Assembly: GCA_021737275.1 (NCBI GenBank) | Contig: JAIPEE010000001.1 | Span: 51,686 to 115,685 of the forward strand | Direction of reading: 5' to 3' | DNA length: 64,000 bases | Source of the DNA: Desulfobacterales bacterium | Lineage (GTDB): Bacteria > Desulfobacterota > Desulfobacteria > Desulfobacterales > JAIPEE01 | Part shown: positions 19,024-27,331 of the stretch, one piece after another | Layout of the letters: the number at the start of each line of letters is the position of its first letter | Numbering within the stretch: the stretch's first letter is position 1 | Position numbers and translations under genes: made by a program | The notes under the pieces: model-generated | Database searches by the model: none | Told to the model about the DNA's origin: nothing | Seen by the model: the letters and a program-made list of their open reading frames with translations, nothing else

Positions 19024-19722
19024 TCAGTCCGATTCTACCAGTTGGCCATCAACAATAGTCAACTGGCGAGACATAAAGCCGGCCAGCTCCATATTGTGCG
19101 TTACGACAACCAGTGCCATTGATAACTCCAGGTTCAAATCCAGCAGCAGTTCATGAATCCGCTCACTGTTTTTTTTATCCAGATTACCGGTCGGCTCGTC
19201 AGCCATCAAAATGACCGGTTTTTGCAACAAAGCACGAGCCAGCGCAACCCGTTGCTGTTCACCGCCGGAAAGTTTGCTTACCCGGTGGGTAAGCCTGTCT
19301 TTTAAGCCTACTCTTACCAGAATCTCTTCAGCACTGTTTTTTGCATCTTGTCTGGACTCTCCATGAATGAGTGCCGGCATCATCGTATTCTCAAGAGCAG
19401 AAAATTCCGGCAAAAGATGATGAAACTGAAAAACAAACCCGATTGATTCGTTTCGGAATTTTGCAAGCTTGTTATTGTTAAAAAGTAATACATCTTCGCC
19501 CTGGTATCGCAACTCACCTGTATCCGGTCGATCTAGTGTACCCAGAACATTTAAAAATGTAGACTTACCAATGCCCGATGCGCCGAGAATAGCAACAGTC
19601 TCACCTTTTTTTAAATCAAAATCGGCATTTTTCAAAATTTCAATTGAGTTGCTTCCATTAAAGCTTTTTGAAAGCTTTCTTGCTTCGATCAGGCCCGGTG
19701 GCATATTTTGTTTATCAGCCAT
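19024..19722 (-). CDS. lolD: Lipoprotein-releasing ABC transporter ATPase LolD
   Basis: ATPase of the LolCDE complex, which frees lipoproteins from the inner membrane for transfer to LolA. Walker [10 protein letters not shown], signature LSGGEQQR and Walker [12 protein letters not shown] are intact, and [17 protein letters not shown] is the LolD/MacB-type Q-loop. The ATG at 19722 (MADKQN) overlaps the lolC stop by 8 bases. The open frame upstream to 19737 adds only five residues inside lolC. Confidence 0.93.
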   Translation of the reverse strand: MADKQNMPPGLIEARKLSKSFNGSNSIEILKNADFDLKKGETVAILGASGIGKSTFLNVLGTLDRPDTGELRYQGEDVLLFNNNKLAKFRNESIGFVFQFHHLLPEFSALENTMMPALIHGESRQDAKNSAEEILVRVGLKDRLTHRVSKLSGGEQQRVALARALLQKPVILMADEPTGNLDKKNSERIHELLLDLNLELSMALVVVTHNMELAGFMSRQLTIVDGQLVESD

Positions 19723-20950
19723 ATCGAATAGCCTCAACCGGATTAAGCTTTGCCGCCTGATGAGCAGGATAAAGTGTTGATAAAAAACATATTAATAGTG
19801 CTGCAGACCCGATAAAAAGGACATCTGTTGCCTGTAACAGAACCGGCAGTGTCGTAAAATAGTATACGTCGCCTGGAATCTCTATAAATTTGTATTTTTT
19901 AAGCAGCATACAGCCTGCAAAACCAAGAGCCATGCCCAGAAAAATCCCAATGGAGCCGATCACCATACCCTTGAATATAAATATCTTCCGGATACTCTTA
20001 TCCGTTGCCCCCATGGCTTTGAGAATCGCAATATCCCTGGTTTTGCCCATAACCATCATAATGAGTGTACTGGCAATGTTAAATGCCGCCACTAAAACAA
20101 TCAGCGTTAAAATGACAAACATGGCTGTTTTTTCCAATTTCAAAGCCGAAAATAAATTTTTGTTCATCTGAATCCAGTCTTTGGTCCAATATGGAAAACC
20201 CAGTACCGATTCAATTTTTTCTGCAATACCATTGGCATTATAGATATCATCAATCCGGATAGCAATGCCGCTAACCGCATCACCAAGGCGCATAATCCGC
20301 TGAGCATCCGCCATATTTACATAGGCTAGAGAAGAGTCATACTCATACATATCAGACTTGAACAGCCCGTTAACGAGAAACCGGCGCATAGCCGGTACAT
20401 GGCCCACCGGAGAGAGCATGCCGCGTGGTGATATCACATAAAGACTATCCCCGACACGAATACCAAGATTATCGGCAAGTTCCTGCCCCAGTATCATACC
20501 CGGCAAAACAGGTGAACCATTACCGGCAGATTCTACATTTAATGCTTTCTTGAGCGAATCTTTATCAAAGCTTTTTATCTGGTTGCCGTCCGAGTCCGGA
20601 TCAATACCACGCAATACGGCACCTGAAACACCGGAAGAAGACCGCAGCATAACCTGAGCATAAACAAAAGGGGCTGAAGAAACCACCCCCTCTACCTCTT
20701 CAACAGATTTTTTAATCTCCCTGTAATCGGTAAATGCACGCCCGTGTTTCATCAGAATTACATGGGATTCAACACCTAAAATTCGGGATCTGAAATCAGC
20801 GGCTGCACCGGACATGACGGCAATAACAATAATCAGCGCCATTACACCAACCGTCACACCGGCAATTGACAGAAATGTAATCAGGGAAATAAAGGCCTGT
20901 TTCTGTTTGGTTCTGAAATAACGACCGCCTATAAAGTATTCATACGACAT
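19715..20950 (-). CDS. lolC: Lipoprotein-releasing ABC transporter permease, LolC/LolE family
   Basis: Membrane subunit of the lipoprotein-sorting Lol machine. One membrane helix near the N-terminus (about 20-45) is followed by a large periplasmic MacB-like domain and three C-terminal helices (FtsX domain, from about 275). The start YFIGGRYFRTKQKQAFIS and the end [13 protein letters not shown] are typical. The ATG at 20950 is taken over an in-frame TTG one codon upstream. Only one permease gene is present, so a homodimer (often called LolF) may replace the LolC/LolE pair. Confidence 0.92.
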   Translation of the reverse strand: MSYEYFIGGRYFRTKQKQAFISLITFLSIAGVTVGVMALIIVIAVMSGAAADFRSRILGVESHVILMKHGRAFTDYREIKKSVEEVEGVVSSAPFVYAQVMLRSSSGVSGAVLRGIDPDSDGNQIKSFDKDSLKKALNVESAGNGSPVLPGMILGQELADNLGIRVGDSLYVISPRGMLSPVGHVPAMRRFLVNGLFKSDMYEYDSSLAYVNMADAQRIMRLGDAVSGIAIRIDDIYNANGIAEKIESVLGFPYWTKDWIQMNKNLFSALKLEKTAMFVILTLIVLVAAFNIASTLIMMVMGKTRDIAILKAMGATDKSIRKIFIFKGMVIGSIGIFLGMALGFAGCMLLKKYKFIEIPGDVYYFTTLPVLLQATDVLFIGSAALLICFLSTLYPAHQAAKLNPVEAIRYG

Positions 20951-21003
20951 CAAAATATATTTTGCCCCAAACTCCTGCAGATTTTATTATCGTTCAACAG
21001 CGA

Positions 21004-22497
21004 TTATTGATCCTTTTCAGAAGACTTCATGTGGGGAAACAGTATAACTTCCCTGATTGAAGCTGAATCCGTTAACAGCATGACCAGCCGGTCAATACCG
21101 ATACCTTCACCGGCAGTAGGCGGCATGCCGAATTCCAGCGCCCGGATATAATCCTTATCCATAAAGTGGGCCTCGTCATCACCTGCATCCCGGTCTGACA
21201 CCTGCTGTTCAAAACGTTCATTCTGATCAAAAGGGTCATTCAATTCAGAAAATCCGTTTGCAATCTCTTTACCGGCAATAAAAAGCTCAAAGCGGTCCGT
21301 CAGTTCAGGATTTTTGTCGCTCCGCCTGGAGAGTGGCGAAACTTCCACCGGATAGCCGGTTATAAATGTCGGCTGAACCAGTTTAGGCTCAACAAGGGCA
21401 TCAAAAAGTTTTGTGATAATTTTTCCGATACGGCCTGTTTTGGTCAGGGTAACACCCCTGGTCGCTGCAAACTCGATCAGTTTTTTACGGTCATTCAGGA
21501 TCTCTTCATCTATACCGCCTATTTCTGTAAGGGCGGATAAAAGTGTAATCCGTTTCCATTTGCTGCCGAAATCAATTGTTTCGCCCTGATATGTAATGGT
21601 GGCTGAACCGGTTACTTCTCTGGCAACATCTGCAAACATGGTCTCTGTCAGATTCATCAAATCCTCGAAGGTTGCATAGGACTGATAAAACTCAATCATT
21701 GTAAATTCAGGGTTATGATTGGTTGAAACACCTTCATTTCTGAAGTTACGATTAACCTCAAAAACACGCTCAAAACCACCCACAACCAGTCTTTTCAAAT
21801 AGAGTTCGGGGGCAATTCTCAGAAACAGATCCATCCCCAGGGCATTATGATGGGTAACAAACGGAGTGGCTTCCGCACCGCCGGGTATCGGATGCATCAT
21901 CGGTGTCTCCACCTCAAGATAATCCATATTCAGAAGAAAGTTTCTAACCGACTGTACAATCATACTTCTTTTTTTAAAGATATCCCTGACATCTGCATTC
22001 ATGATCAGGTCAATATAACGCTGGCGATATCGTTTTTCAGGATCCTTCAAACCATGAAATTTTTCAGGAAGCGGCCTGATTGATTTACAAACCAGGTTAA
22101 ATTTATTAGCCAGCAATGTCCATTCACCTGTTTTAGTTTGAAACATGGCACCGCTCAGGCTGACATGATCGCCTACATCTGTTTTTTTAAACAGGGCGTA
22201 AGCTTCATTCCCTACCAGATCTTTTCTGAGATAAGCCTGAAGCTGGCCGGTGCGGTCCCTGAATCGAATAAAGGATGATTTCCCGAACCTGTTAACCGCC
22301 ATCATTCTGCCGGCAACAGTAAAAAACGGCCCCTCTTCCTTGAGGGTGTCAGGTGCCGAATCTATCACATTCTGGATATCTTTTACAGTATGTTCAATCC
22401 TTATATCATTGGGAAAAGGATTAACATTTTCATCTTTTAAATCAGCCAGTTTCTTCCGTCTGAGCTCAATTACGTCGCTTGTTTTTTCGTTACTCAT
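21004..22497 (-). CDS. lysS: Lysyl-tRNA synthetase, class II
   Basis: Charges tRNA-Lys. An N-terminal OB-fold anticodon-binding domain (about 60-150) precedes the class II core. Motif 2 is FRNEGVSTNHNPEFTMIEFYQ and motif 3 is GIGIDRLVML near the C-terminus. At 497 residues it is full length. It is the first gene of the long minus-strand outer-membrane operon, 54 bases upstream of lolC. Its leader carries a terminator-like hairpin (separate entry). Confidence 0.97.
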   Translation of the reverse strand: MSNEKTSDVIELRRKKLADLKDENVNPFPNDIRIEHTVKDIQNVIDSAPDTLKEEGPFFTVAGRMMAVNRFGKSSFIRFRDRTGQLQAYLRKDLVGNEAYALFKKTDVGDHVSLSGAMFQTKTGEWTLLANKFNLVCKSIRPLPEKFHGLKDPEKRYRQRYIDLIMNADVRDIFKKRSMIVQSVRNFLLNMDYLEVETPMMHPIPGGAEATPFVTHHNALGMDLFLRIAPELYLKRLVVGGFERVFEVNRNFRNEGVSTNHNPEFTMIEFYQSYATFEDLMNLTETMFADVAREVTGSATITYQGETIDFGSKWKRITLLSALTEIGGIDEEILNDRKKLIEFAATRGVTLTKTGRIGKIITKLFDALVEPKLVQPTFITGYPVEVSPLSRRSDKNPELTDRFELFIAGKEIANGFSELNDPFDQNERFEQQVSDRDAGDDEAHFMDKDYIRALEFGMPPTAGEGIGIDRLVMLLTDSASIREVILFPHMKSSEKDQ

Positions 22498-22520
22498 CTA
22501 ATACTCTCTTAATATTTTCG

Positions 22521-22554
22521 TTAAAAATTCCGCAAACCTTACGGACCTGCGGAA
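22521..22554 (-). terminator. Terminator-like hairpin in the lysS leader (possible attenuator)
   Basis: On the minus strand TTCCGCA and TGCGGAA (22554-22548 and 22534-22528) form a perfect 7-bp stem around a 13-base loop, followed at once by TTTTTAA. It lies 24 bases before the lysS start and downstream of a candidate lysS promoter. It could therefore act as an attenuator for lysS. It could also end a small transcript from the gap upstream. Confidence 0.55.
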
Positions 22555-22590
22555 ACACTAACCCTATAATAATGAATATATAAGCTTGAT

Positions 22591-22619
22591 AAGCTAATCT
22601 ATTTAGCAGGGAGTGTCAA
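22591..22619 (-). promoter_or_regulatory. Candidate sigma70 promoter for lysS
   Basis: A perfect -35 hexamer TTGACA (22619-22614) is followed after 17 bases by a weak -10, TAGCTT (22596-22591). Transcription would start near 22584 and give a leader of about 85 bases containing the hairpin at 22528-22554. Confidence 0.4.
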
Positions 22620-22661
22620 GGTTAACCCTTGCCTGATTGTCAGAAAACATCGTGCGCTTAA

Positions 22662-22760
22662 CTAAGATAGAAGCACTGCCATCAAAGCACATATCTGTTT
22701 TGGATTTTTGACTATTAGCCAATACAACCGTAAAATTTCCACAGGTATATGCTGACTCAT
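22662..22760 (-). CDS. Possible 32-residue ORF upstream of lysS (doubtful)
   Basis: ATG at 22760 is preceded by AAAGGGAT with good spacing and opens a 32-codon frame (MSQHIPVEILRLYW...). The middle is hydrophobic. I recognise no family. It lies just downstream, on the minus strand, of a block rich in inverted repeats (22780-22890). It could be a leader peptide, a remnant of a mobile gene, or chance. Confidence 0.2.
   Translation of the reverse strand: MSQHIPVEILRLYWLIVKNPKQICALMAVLLS
22708..22736 (+). promoter_or_regulatory. Candidate plus-strand sigma70 promoter in the lysS gap
   Basis: TTGACT (22708-22713), exactly 17 bases, then TAAAAT (22731-22736): five of six matches in both hexamers. 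No plus-strand protein gene follows, but a terminator hairpin ends at about 22961. An RNA of roughly 215 bases would therefore be bounded on both sides. Confidence 0.45.
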
Positions 22761-22961
22761 TTTTATCCCTTTACAAAACGATAATACCATATATTCGCGG
22801 TATCGGCCCTCTGTCCGGTTTCCCCTTAAGGCAACAAGGGCATGAGACCCACTACCGACGGTGTAACCGATTATCTGTCCAAGGAATCTGACAATCTATA
22901 ATTGTGATAAAACACAAAAGCCACAGACACTTTGTTAATGATGTGACTGCGGCTATTTTTT
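22743..22961 (+). ncRNA. Possible structured RNA between lysS and the gene at 23001
   Basis: This stretch has no convincing protein gene but several local inverted repeats. ATACC/GGTAT lie around 22786-22804, and CCCTT/AAGGG around 22823-22840. TCGG/CCGA and CGGTT/AACCG are mutually exclusive pairings between 22803 and 22869. A near-consensus promoter lies just upstream on the plus strand and a terminator at its end. The inverted repeats also work on the minus strand. Size would suit a 6S-like RNA, but I cannot establish the 6S fold or any Rfam family by eye. Confidence 0.25.
22919..22961. terminator. Bidirectional hairpin terminator
   Basis: AGCCACAGACAC (22919-22930) pairs with GTGACTGCGGCT (22943-22954) apart from two mismatches. 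On the plus strand ATTTTTT follows; on the minus strand TTTGTGTTTT follows. It can stop the minus-strand transcript from 23001 and a plus-strand transcript from the gap. Confidence 0.6.
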
Positions 22962-22966
22962 AAACT

Positions 22967-22990
22967 GATTATGAATACGGGTACGATTAA
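22967..22990 (+). repeat. Copy of a dispersed intergenic repeat (core GTACGATTAA)
   Basis: These 24 bases match 45040-45063 at 22 positions; the shared core is GATTATGA-TACG-GTACGATTAA. Both copies are intergenic. A third, degenerate copy lies in inverted orientation at 44993-45022. Confidence 0.5.
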
Positions 22991-23000
22991 AACTTAACGC

Positions 23001-23348
23001 TTACATATCCCGTCCGGGTACGATAATCCTGGATTCATCCTTCTGCTGCATTTGCTGCTGCATCCTTTGAGCCTCTTCAACAAGTTTTTCAAGGGCCTGT
23101 TTCATAGCAGCCGGAAATGCATCCATGGCCTCTTCAAAGCTGTTTCCTTCAAGCGGTGCTGAAAGCGGTACCGGCCCTTCAGGAGACATGAGCTGAGTAC
23201 TGCCCATAAACATTTCCGTGCGGCCTGTGTCATCTGAACCGTCTGCTTTAATTGGAACCAACCTGCGTATAGAACCGACTTTTAGATCTGTGATGGACTC
23301 TTCCCTGTAAAGGTTGTCTTTTTCAATTTCAAAATTTATTTCATTCAT
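23001..23348 (-). CDS. Small acidic protein of unknown function
   Basis: A 115-residue soluble protein with no signal peptide or membrane segment. The N-terminal part (MNEINFEIEKDNLYREESITDLKVGSIRRLVPI) looks folded. The C-terminal third is a helix ending in a Gln- and Met-rich stretch (QRMQQQMQQKD). I recognise no domain; proteins of this kind are often annotated in deltaproteobacteria simply as cytoplasmic protein. It is the gene after tatC on the minus strand (29 bases downstream) and is followed by a terminator. Co-transcription with tatBC is likely; a role in Tat export is not implied. Confidence 0.75.
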   Translation of the reverse strand: MNEINFEIEKDNLYREESITDLKVGSIRRLVPIKADGSDDTGRTEMFMGSTQLMSPEGPVPLSAPLEGNSFEEAMDAFPAAMKQALEKLVEEAQRMQQQMQQKDESRIIVPGRDM

Positions 23349-23377
23349 TATGTTATGCCCCCGTTAAAAAATTTATA

Positions 23378-24145
23378 TTATGTTTCCTGTTTTTCTGTTT
23401 CGGTCTCGTCTCCAGTCTCCCTTAAAGGTTTCTTTCCGAATATCCGCGCCCCGATAATACTGATTTCGTAAAGTACCATAAGCGGCAGGGCCATAAAAAT
23501 CTGTGTCACCACATCCGGCGGTGTAATAATGGCAGCCCCCACAAAAAAAAGCAAAAGTGCATATTTCCTGTTCTTTTTTAAAAAATCAACAGTCACCAGC
23601 CCCATTCTGGCCATAAAGGTCAAAACAATCGGAAGTTCAAAAACAAGGCCGAATGCTAGCAGTAATTTGGCAGAAAAACCCAGATACTCTTTCATGGACG
23701 GCAGTGCCCTGATATTCTCATTGGCAAATCCTAGAAAGAATTTGAAGCCGTATGGGAAAACCACAAAATAACCAAAGAGCGATCCACCCACAAAGAAAAA
23801 GGATGAAAGAATGACAATCGGGATAAGAAGCGACCGCTCTTTTCTATAGAGGCCCGGTGCAACAAACATCCAGAACTGGTAAATAACAACAGGTGCCGCC
23901 AGCATGAGGCCTGCAAGAAACGCTACTTTCAGATATGTAAAAAACGCCTCGGGGAGTCCTGTAAAAATTAGTGAATCATGCTCACCCATTGCCTGAACCA
24001 GTGGTGCAATAAGGATTTCAAACAATTGTTCCTTGAATCCATAGGCGATTACAAAACCGACACCAACAGCAATAAATGCCTTGACCATACGATTTCGTAA
24101 CTCTTCAAGATGGTCCATAAAGGGTATCTTATCGTTGTCATCCAT
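23378..24145 (-). CDS. tatC: Twin-arginine translocase subunit TatC
   Basis: Six-helix membrane receptor of the Tat pathway, which exports folded cofactor proteins such as periplasmic hydrogenases and dehydrogenases. The start DKIPFMDHLEELRNRMV is the TatC signature, carrying the cytoplasmic Glu that contacts the signal peptide. FVFPYGFKFFLGFA and PDVVTQIFMALPLMVLYE also match. Length (255 residues) is normal. It overlaps tatB by 8 bases. Confidence 0.96.
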   Translation of the reverse strand: MDDNDKIPFMDHLEELRNRMVKAFIAVGVGFVIAYGFKEQLFEILIAPLVQAMGEHDSLIFTGLPEAFFTYLKVAFLAGLMLAAPVVIYQFWMFVAPGLYRKERSLLIPIVILSSFFFVGGSLFGYFVVFPYGFKFFLGFANENIRALPSMKEYLGFSAKLLLAFGLVFELPIVLTFMARMGLVTVDFLKKNRKYALLLFFVGAAIITPPDVVTQIFMALPLMVLYEISIIGARIFGKKPLRETGDETETEKQET

Positions 24146-24503
24146 TATATGTTGTATCCGTATCTCCGGTGCCGTTTTCTACTTTTTTCTCTTCCGGTTT
24201 TGATGATTCCTCAGATTCGGATGGCGCATCGGTTATTGACGGTTCATCATCTTCCATCACCTTTTTGGCAATGCTGCGTACCGGAGATTTTATGGTTTCA
24301 TTGATATCAGCAACCGTTTTTTTTACATCATTGAAATCATTACTATTAACTCCCATGGAATCTTTGACATCCTGAGTTGCCTTTTTAAATTCGCCCAAAG
24401 CTTTGCCGATGGATTTAGCCAGATCCGGCAGTTTTTTCGGACCAATAACAATGAGTGCAATAGCTAGAATCATAAACATTTCCGGCATACCGATACCAAA
24501 CAT
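24138..24503 (-). CDS. tatB: Twin-arginine translocase subunit TatB (TatA/B family)
   Basis: Single-span Tat component. The N-terminal helix MFGIGMPEMFMILAIALIVI has the TatB-type Glu in place of a neutral residue. It is followed by the GPKKLPDLAKSIGKALGEF hinge and amphipathic helix. The C-terminal half (about 60-121) is long, acidic and low-complexity, which favours TatB over TatA. No separate tatA is in the window. It overlaps tatC by 8 bases. Confidence 0.88.
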   Translation of the reverse strand: MFGIGMPEMFMILAIALIVIGPKKLPDLAKSIGKALGEFKKATQDVKDSMGVNSNDFNDVKKTVADINETIKSPVRSIAKKVMEDDEPSITDAPSESEESSKPEEKKVENGTGDTDTTYNG

Positions 24504-24639
24504 ATTTTACTCCTCAGAATATCCCGAATTTATTCATTAAAATCATAACAATATCCAGCCAATCCGTAGTTTATAAACTTAGCATAACTACTTTTTTTAC
24601 TTCAAATAGTCAAGCGCTACCATATGGTAAACTATCCGG

Positions 24640-25872
24640 TTATTTTTTGGCAACGGCATCGGGTTTTAAAACAAGAAAATAAAGTGCTCCCATGTGCTGG
24701 ATATGACCGGCAGCAATTTCTGCATATGATCCATTACCCCAGAACATATCACACCGACCGGGACCACGAATGGCCCCTCCGGTATCCTGATTGAGGACAA
24801 AGCCACTGAAATCATACCATTGCTTGATATCTTCATCACCATCGACAAGAGGAATATTGCTTTTTATAAAAGCAAGTCCACCCTTTGGAAAAATTTTTCT
24901 GTCCAGTGCAATTGAACGCATAGGCGTCAACTTTACACCGATACTGCCGATGGGTCCCTCTTCTTCAATTTTGAAAAACACATAGCTTGGATTATAATTC
25001 ATAATCCTCTCAGCTGATTCAGGATTTTCATTAAGAAATTGACGTATGCGCTGCATCGACATCTCGGACTGTGGAATCGCCTGCTCGTCGATCAGGAGCT
25101 TCCCGATACTCCGATAAGGCTGACCATTAGCGGTGTGGTAATGAACATTGACCGTTTCTCCGTTATTCATAAATATTTTACCGGATCCCTGAACCTGTAG
25201 AAAAAAAAGATCCACAGGATCCTTTATCCATGCAAGTACGGCAGCCTGCCCATTCAGCATATCTGTTTTTTCAATTTCTTCACGTGTGTAATAGGGTTCC
25301 ACCGTCTCTCCGGTATATCGGCCCGTTATTTTCCGGCCTTTATAATGATCTGAAAATTTTGAAAGGTCAATGATGACCAGGTCATCCGGACGGGCAAAAA
25401 CCGGCACACTGTATTCCGGTGTTCTTTCCGGACTGCCGTTGATTAGTGGCTCATAATACCCGGTAAACATAACCTCACCGGCTTCATCTCCGCCTACAGA
25501 CTGGTATACAATATAATTTTGTGAAATAAAGTGATCCAGCTCTTTTGAAGACGGGTTTTGAGCAATAAAAGAGTGAAAAGCCTCCAGGGATTTTATGATA
25601 TGATCTGCATCATAAGAATCCTGACCATATCTGAAGGAACGATCTCCGGGAAGTTTATGAAAATAGGAAAGGCTTTTTTCAATACTTTCAGAAAGTCCTG
25701 AAAGTGACATGGTATCTGAAAAAATGGGATAGGCCGCCGGTCTGAGACGGTAAAGACTGTCTCCCCTTAAAACAGCCTGTTTTATGGGCGGCTTGCCGCA
25801 ACCTGTAAATATAATTAAAGTTATTGCTATTAAAAAAAAGAGTGACAACCCGGTTTTCCGAAATTTTGTCAT
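24640..25872 (-). CDS. mltA: Membrane-bound lytic murein transglycosylase A
   Basis: Lipoprotein that cleaves peptidoglycan glycan strands to 1,6-anhydro ends. The signal peptide FRKTGLSLFFLIAITLIIF leads to a lipobox with Cys (FTGCGKPP). The MltA domain shows VMFTGYYEPLINGS, ANGQPYRSIGKLLIDE and the C-terminal 3D domain with GGAIRGPGRCDMFWG containing the catalytic Asp. The start is uncertain: the frame is open to 25980, overlapping rmuC. Candidate ATGs lie at 25917, 25914, 25893 and 25872; I chose 25872 because it gives the shortest normal signal peptide and does not overlap rmuC. Confidence 0.9.
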   Translation of the reverse strand: MTKFRKTGLSLFFLIAITLIIFTGCGKPPIKQAVLRGDSLYRLRPAAYPIFSDTMSLSGLSESIEKSLSYFHKLPGDRSFRYGQDSYDADHIIKSLEAFHSFIAQNPSSKELDHFISQNYIVYQSVGGDEAGEVMFTGYYEPLINGSPERTPEYSVPVFARPDDLVIIDLSKFSDHYKGRKITGRYTGETVEPYYTREEIEKTDMLNGQAAVLAWIKDPVDLFFLQVQGSGKIFMNNGETVNVHYHTANGQPYRSIGKLLIDEQAIPQSEMSMQRIRQFLNENPESAERIMNYNPSYVFFKIEEEGPIGSIGVKLTPMRSIALDRKIFPKGGLAFIKSNIPLVDGDEDIKQWYDFSGFVLNQDTGGAIRGPGRCDMFWGNGSYAEIAAGHIQHMGALYFLVLKPDAVAKK

Positions 25873-25903
25873 ATAACTATAATTGGATATCATCCTTTTA
25901 TCT

Positions 25904-27316
25904 TTATTGTTCATCATCACTATTACCATTAATCTCAGCCACAGTACGGGCTTTAACCTCAACCTGCTCAATCGCTTCAAGCGTCTTATTATCCTTTAAA
26001 GGAATACCAAGCTCACTAAACTTTCTGGCCGAAACCATCACCCGTCTTTCAAAGGAGCCAATCAGCTTATTATATGTGCCGGTACATTTTTCGATATCCT
26101 TTCCAAGCTGCCCCAGATGATTCGCCATTAAACAAATCCGGTCATATAGTTCCCGACCCAGCTCACTGATCGCCTTAGCATTTTCCGTAGCTGTCTCCTG
26201 CTGCCAACCGAATGCAACGGTCTTTAAAAGTGAAATCAGTGTCGTCGGTGTAGCCAGCACAACGCCCTTGTTAACACCATTTTCTATCAGTGAAGGATCT
26301 TGGGTAAGGGCTGCAGAAAAAAAATTTTCACCGGGAATAAACAGCACGACAAATTCCGGTGTCGGTTTAAACTGAGTCCAGTAAGACTTTAATGACAGTT
26401 GCTGAATATGGGTCCGGACATGCCTGGCGTGGGCATGGAGCCGTTCCTCTTTTTGTTCTTCGGTTTCTGCTTCCAGGGCATCAAGATAGGCTGAAATCGG
26501 CACCTTGGCATCAACAATGATCTGCCTGCCGCCCGGAAGTGAAACAATCATATCCGGACGCATCCGGCCATCTTCACCTGATCCTGTAAACTGTTCAAAA
26601 AAATCGCATCGATTCTGCATGCCCGAAAGCTCAGCCACGCGCCGCAGTGTAATTTCCCCCCATCGTCCCCTAACATGGGGAACGCGCAGTGCTTTTACAA
26701 GTTTGCCGGTTTCGCTTTGCAGAATATCTTGTGATTTCGCGAGAGAAATAACCTGCTGGGTCAAACTTCCATATGCATTTTCGCGGGCCTTTTCCATTTC
26801 CTGGACATGCCGGTCATACTTTTCAAGAACATCCTTTACAGGAGAGACCACCTCTTTTATCGCTTTATCTCTGGAATCAAAATCCTGCCTTGCGGATTCA
26901 AGATAGTTGGAGAGTGTTGTCTTGGCAAGATCCAGAAAAGACTGGTTGTTTTCTCTCAATGCATTGGCAGAAAGCGCTTTATAAGCATCGGTCAGGCTTT
27001 CCCGCACTTCTCCAAGCATTGCCAGTTTTTCATCTGCAGCCTTTCGCTCCTCTTCATTCACGGCTTCAAGCCTGGCATGTACTGCCTTCAGGTCTGATAT
27101 TTTCTCATTTAATGCTTCAATCTCAGTCCTACCGATCTTAATCTCTTCTTCAAGTCCGGCCAGTGATTCAAGACGGGCTGATGCCGCCGCATTTTCATTT
27201 GAAATAGCCATCAGCGTTTTTGAAAACCGTGTCTTTGCCATAAACCAGGCCAGAGCAAAGCCGATAGCACCACCTGCTGCAAAGATTGAAATTGTAATAA
27301 TATCCATAGGCATCAT
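25904..27316 (-). CDS. rmuC: DNA recombination protein RmuC
   Basis: RmuC-family protein linked to suppression of DNA inversion between short inverted repeats, with a nuclease-like core. A single N-terminal membrane helix (about 8-25) and a long coiled coil (about 35-150) precede the conserved core. The core has RGRWGEITLRRVAELSGM, RPDMIVSLPGG and DAKVPISAYLDALE, with FVVLFIPGENFFSAAL further on. At 470 residues it is full length. It precedes mltA and follows moaC by 16 bases on the same strand; no functional link is evident. Confidence 0.94.
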   Translation of the reverse strand: MMPMDIITISIFAAGGAIGFALAWFMAKTRFSKTLMAISNENAAASARLESLAGLEEEIKIGRTEIEALNEKISDLKAVHARLEAVNEEERKAADEKLAMLGEVRESLTDAYKALSANALRENNQSFLDLAKTTLSNYLESARQDFDSRDKAIKEVVSPVKDVLEKYDRHVQEMEKARENAYGSLTQQVISLAKSQDILQSETGKLVKALRVPHVRGRWGEITLRRVAELSGMQNRCDFFEQFTGSGEDGRMRPDMIVSLPGGRQIIVDAKVPISAYLDALEAETEEQKEERLHAHARHVRTHIQQLSLKSYWTQFKPTPEFVVLFIPGENFFSAALTQDPSLIENGVNKGVVLATPTTLISLLKTVAFGWQQETATENAKAISELGRELYDRICLMANHLGQLGKDIEKCTGTYNKLIGSFERRVMVSARKFSELGIPLKDNKTLEAIEQVEVKARTVAEINGNSDDEQ

Positions 27317-27331
27317 TTTATCAAATCATCA

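Noticed and set aside
22501..22990. Group II intron, tRNA or SRP RNA in the gap upstream of lysS (a GTGCGC string and stable stems drew attention).
   Set aside because: No domain V, T-arm, SRP loop or other diagnostic core could be found; kept only as an unclassified candidate RNA.
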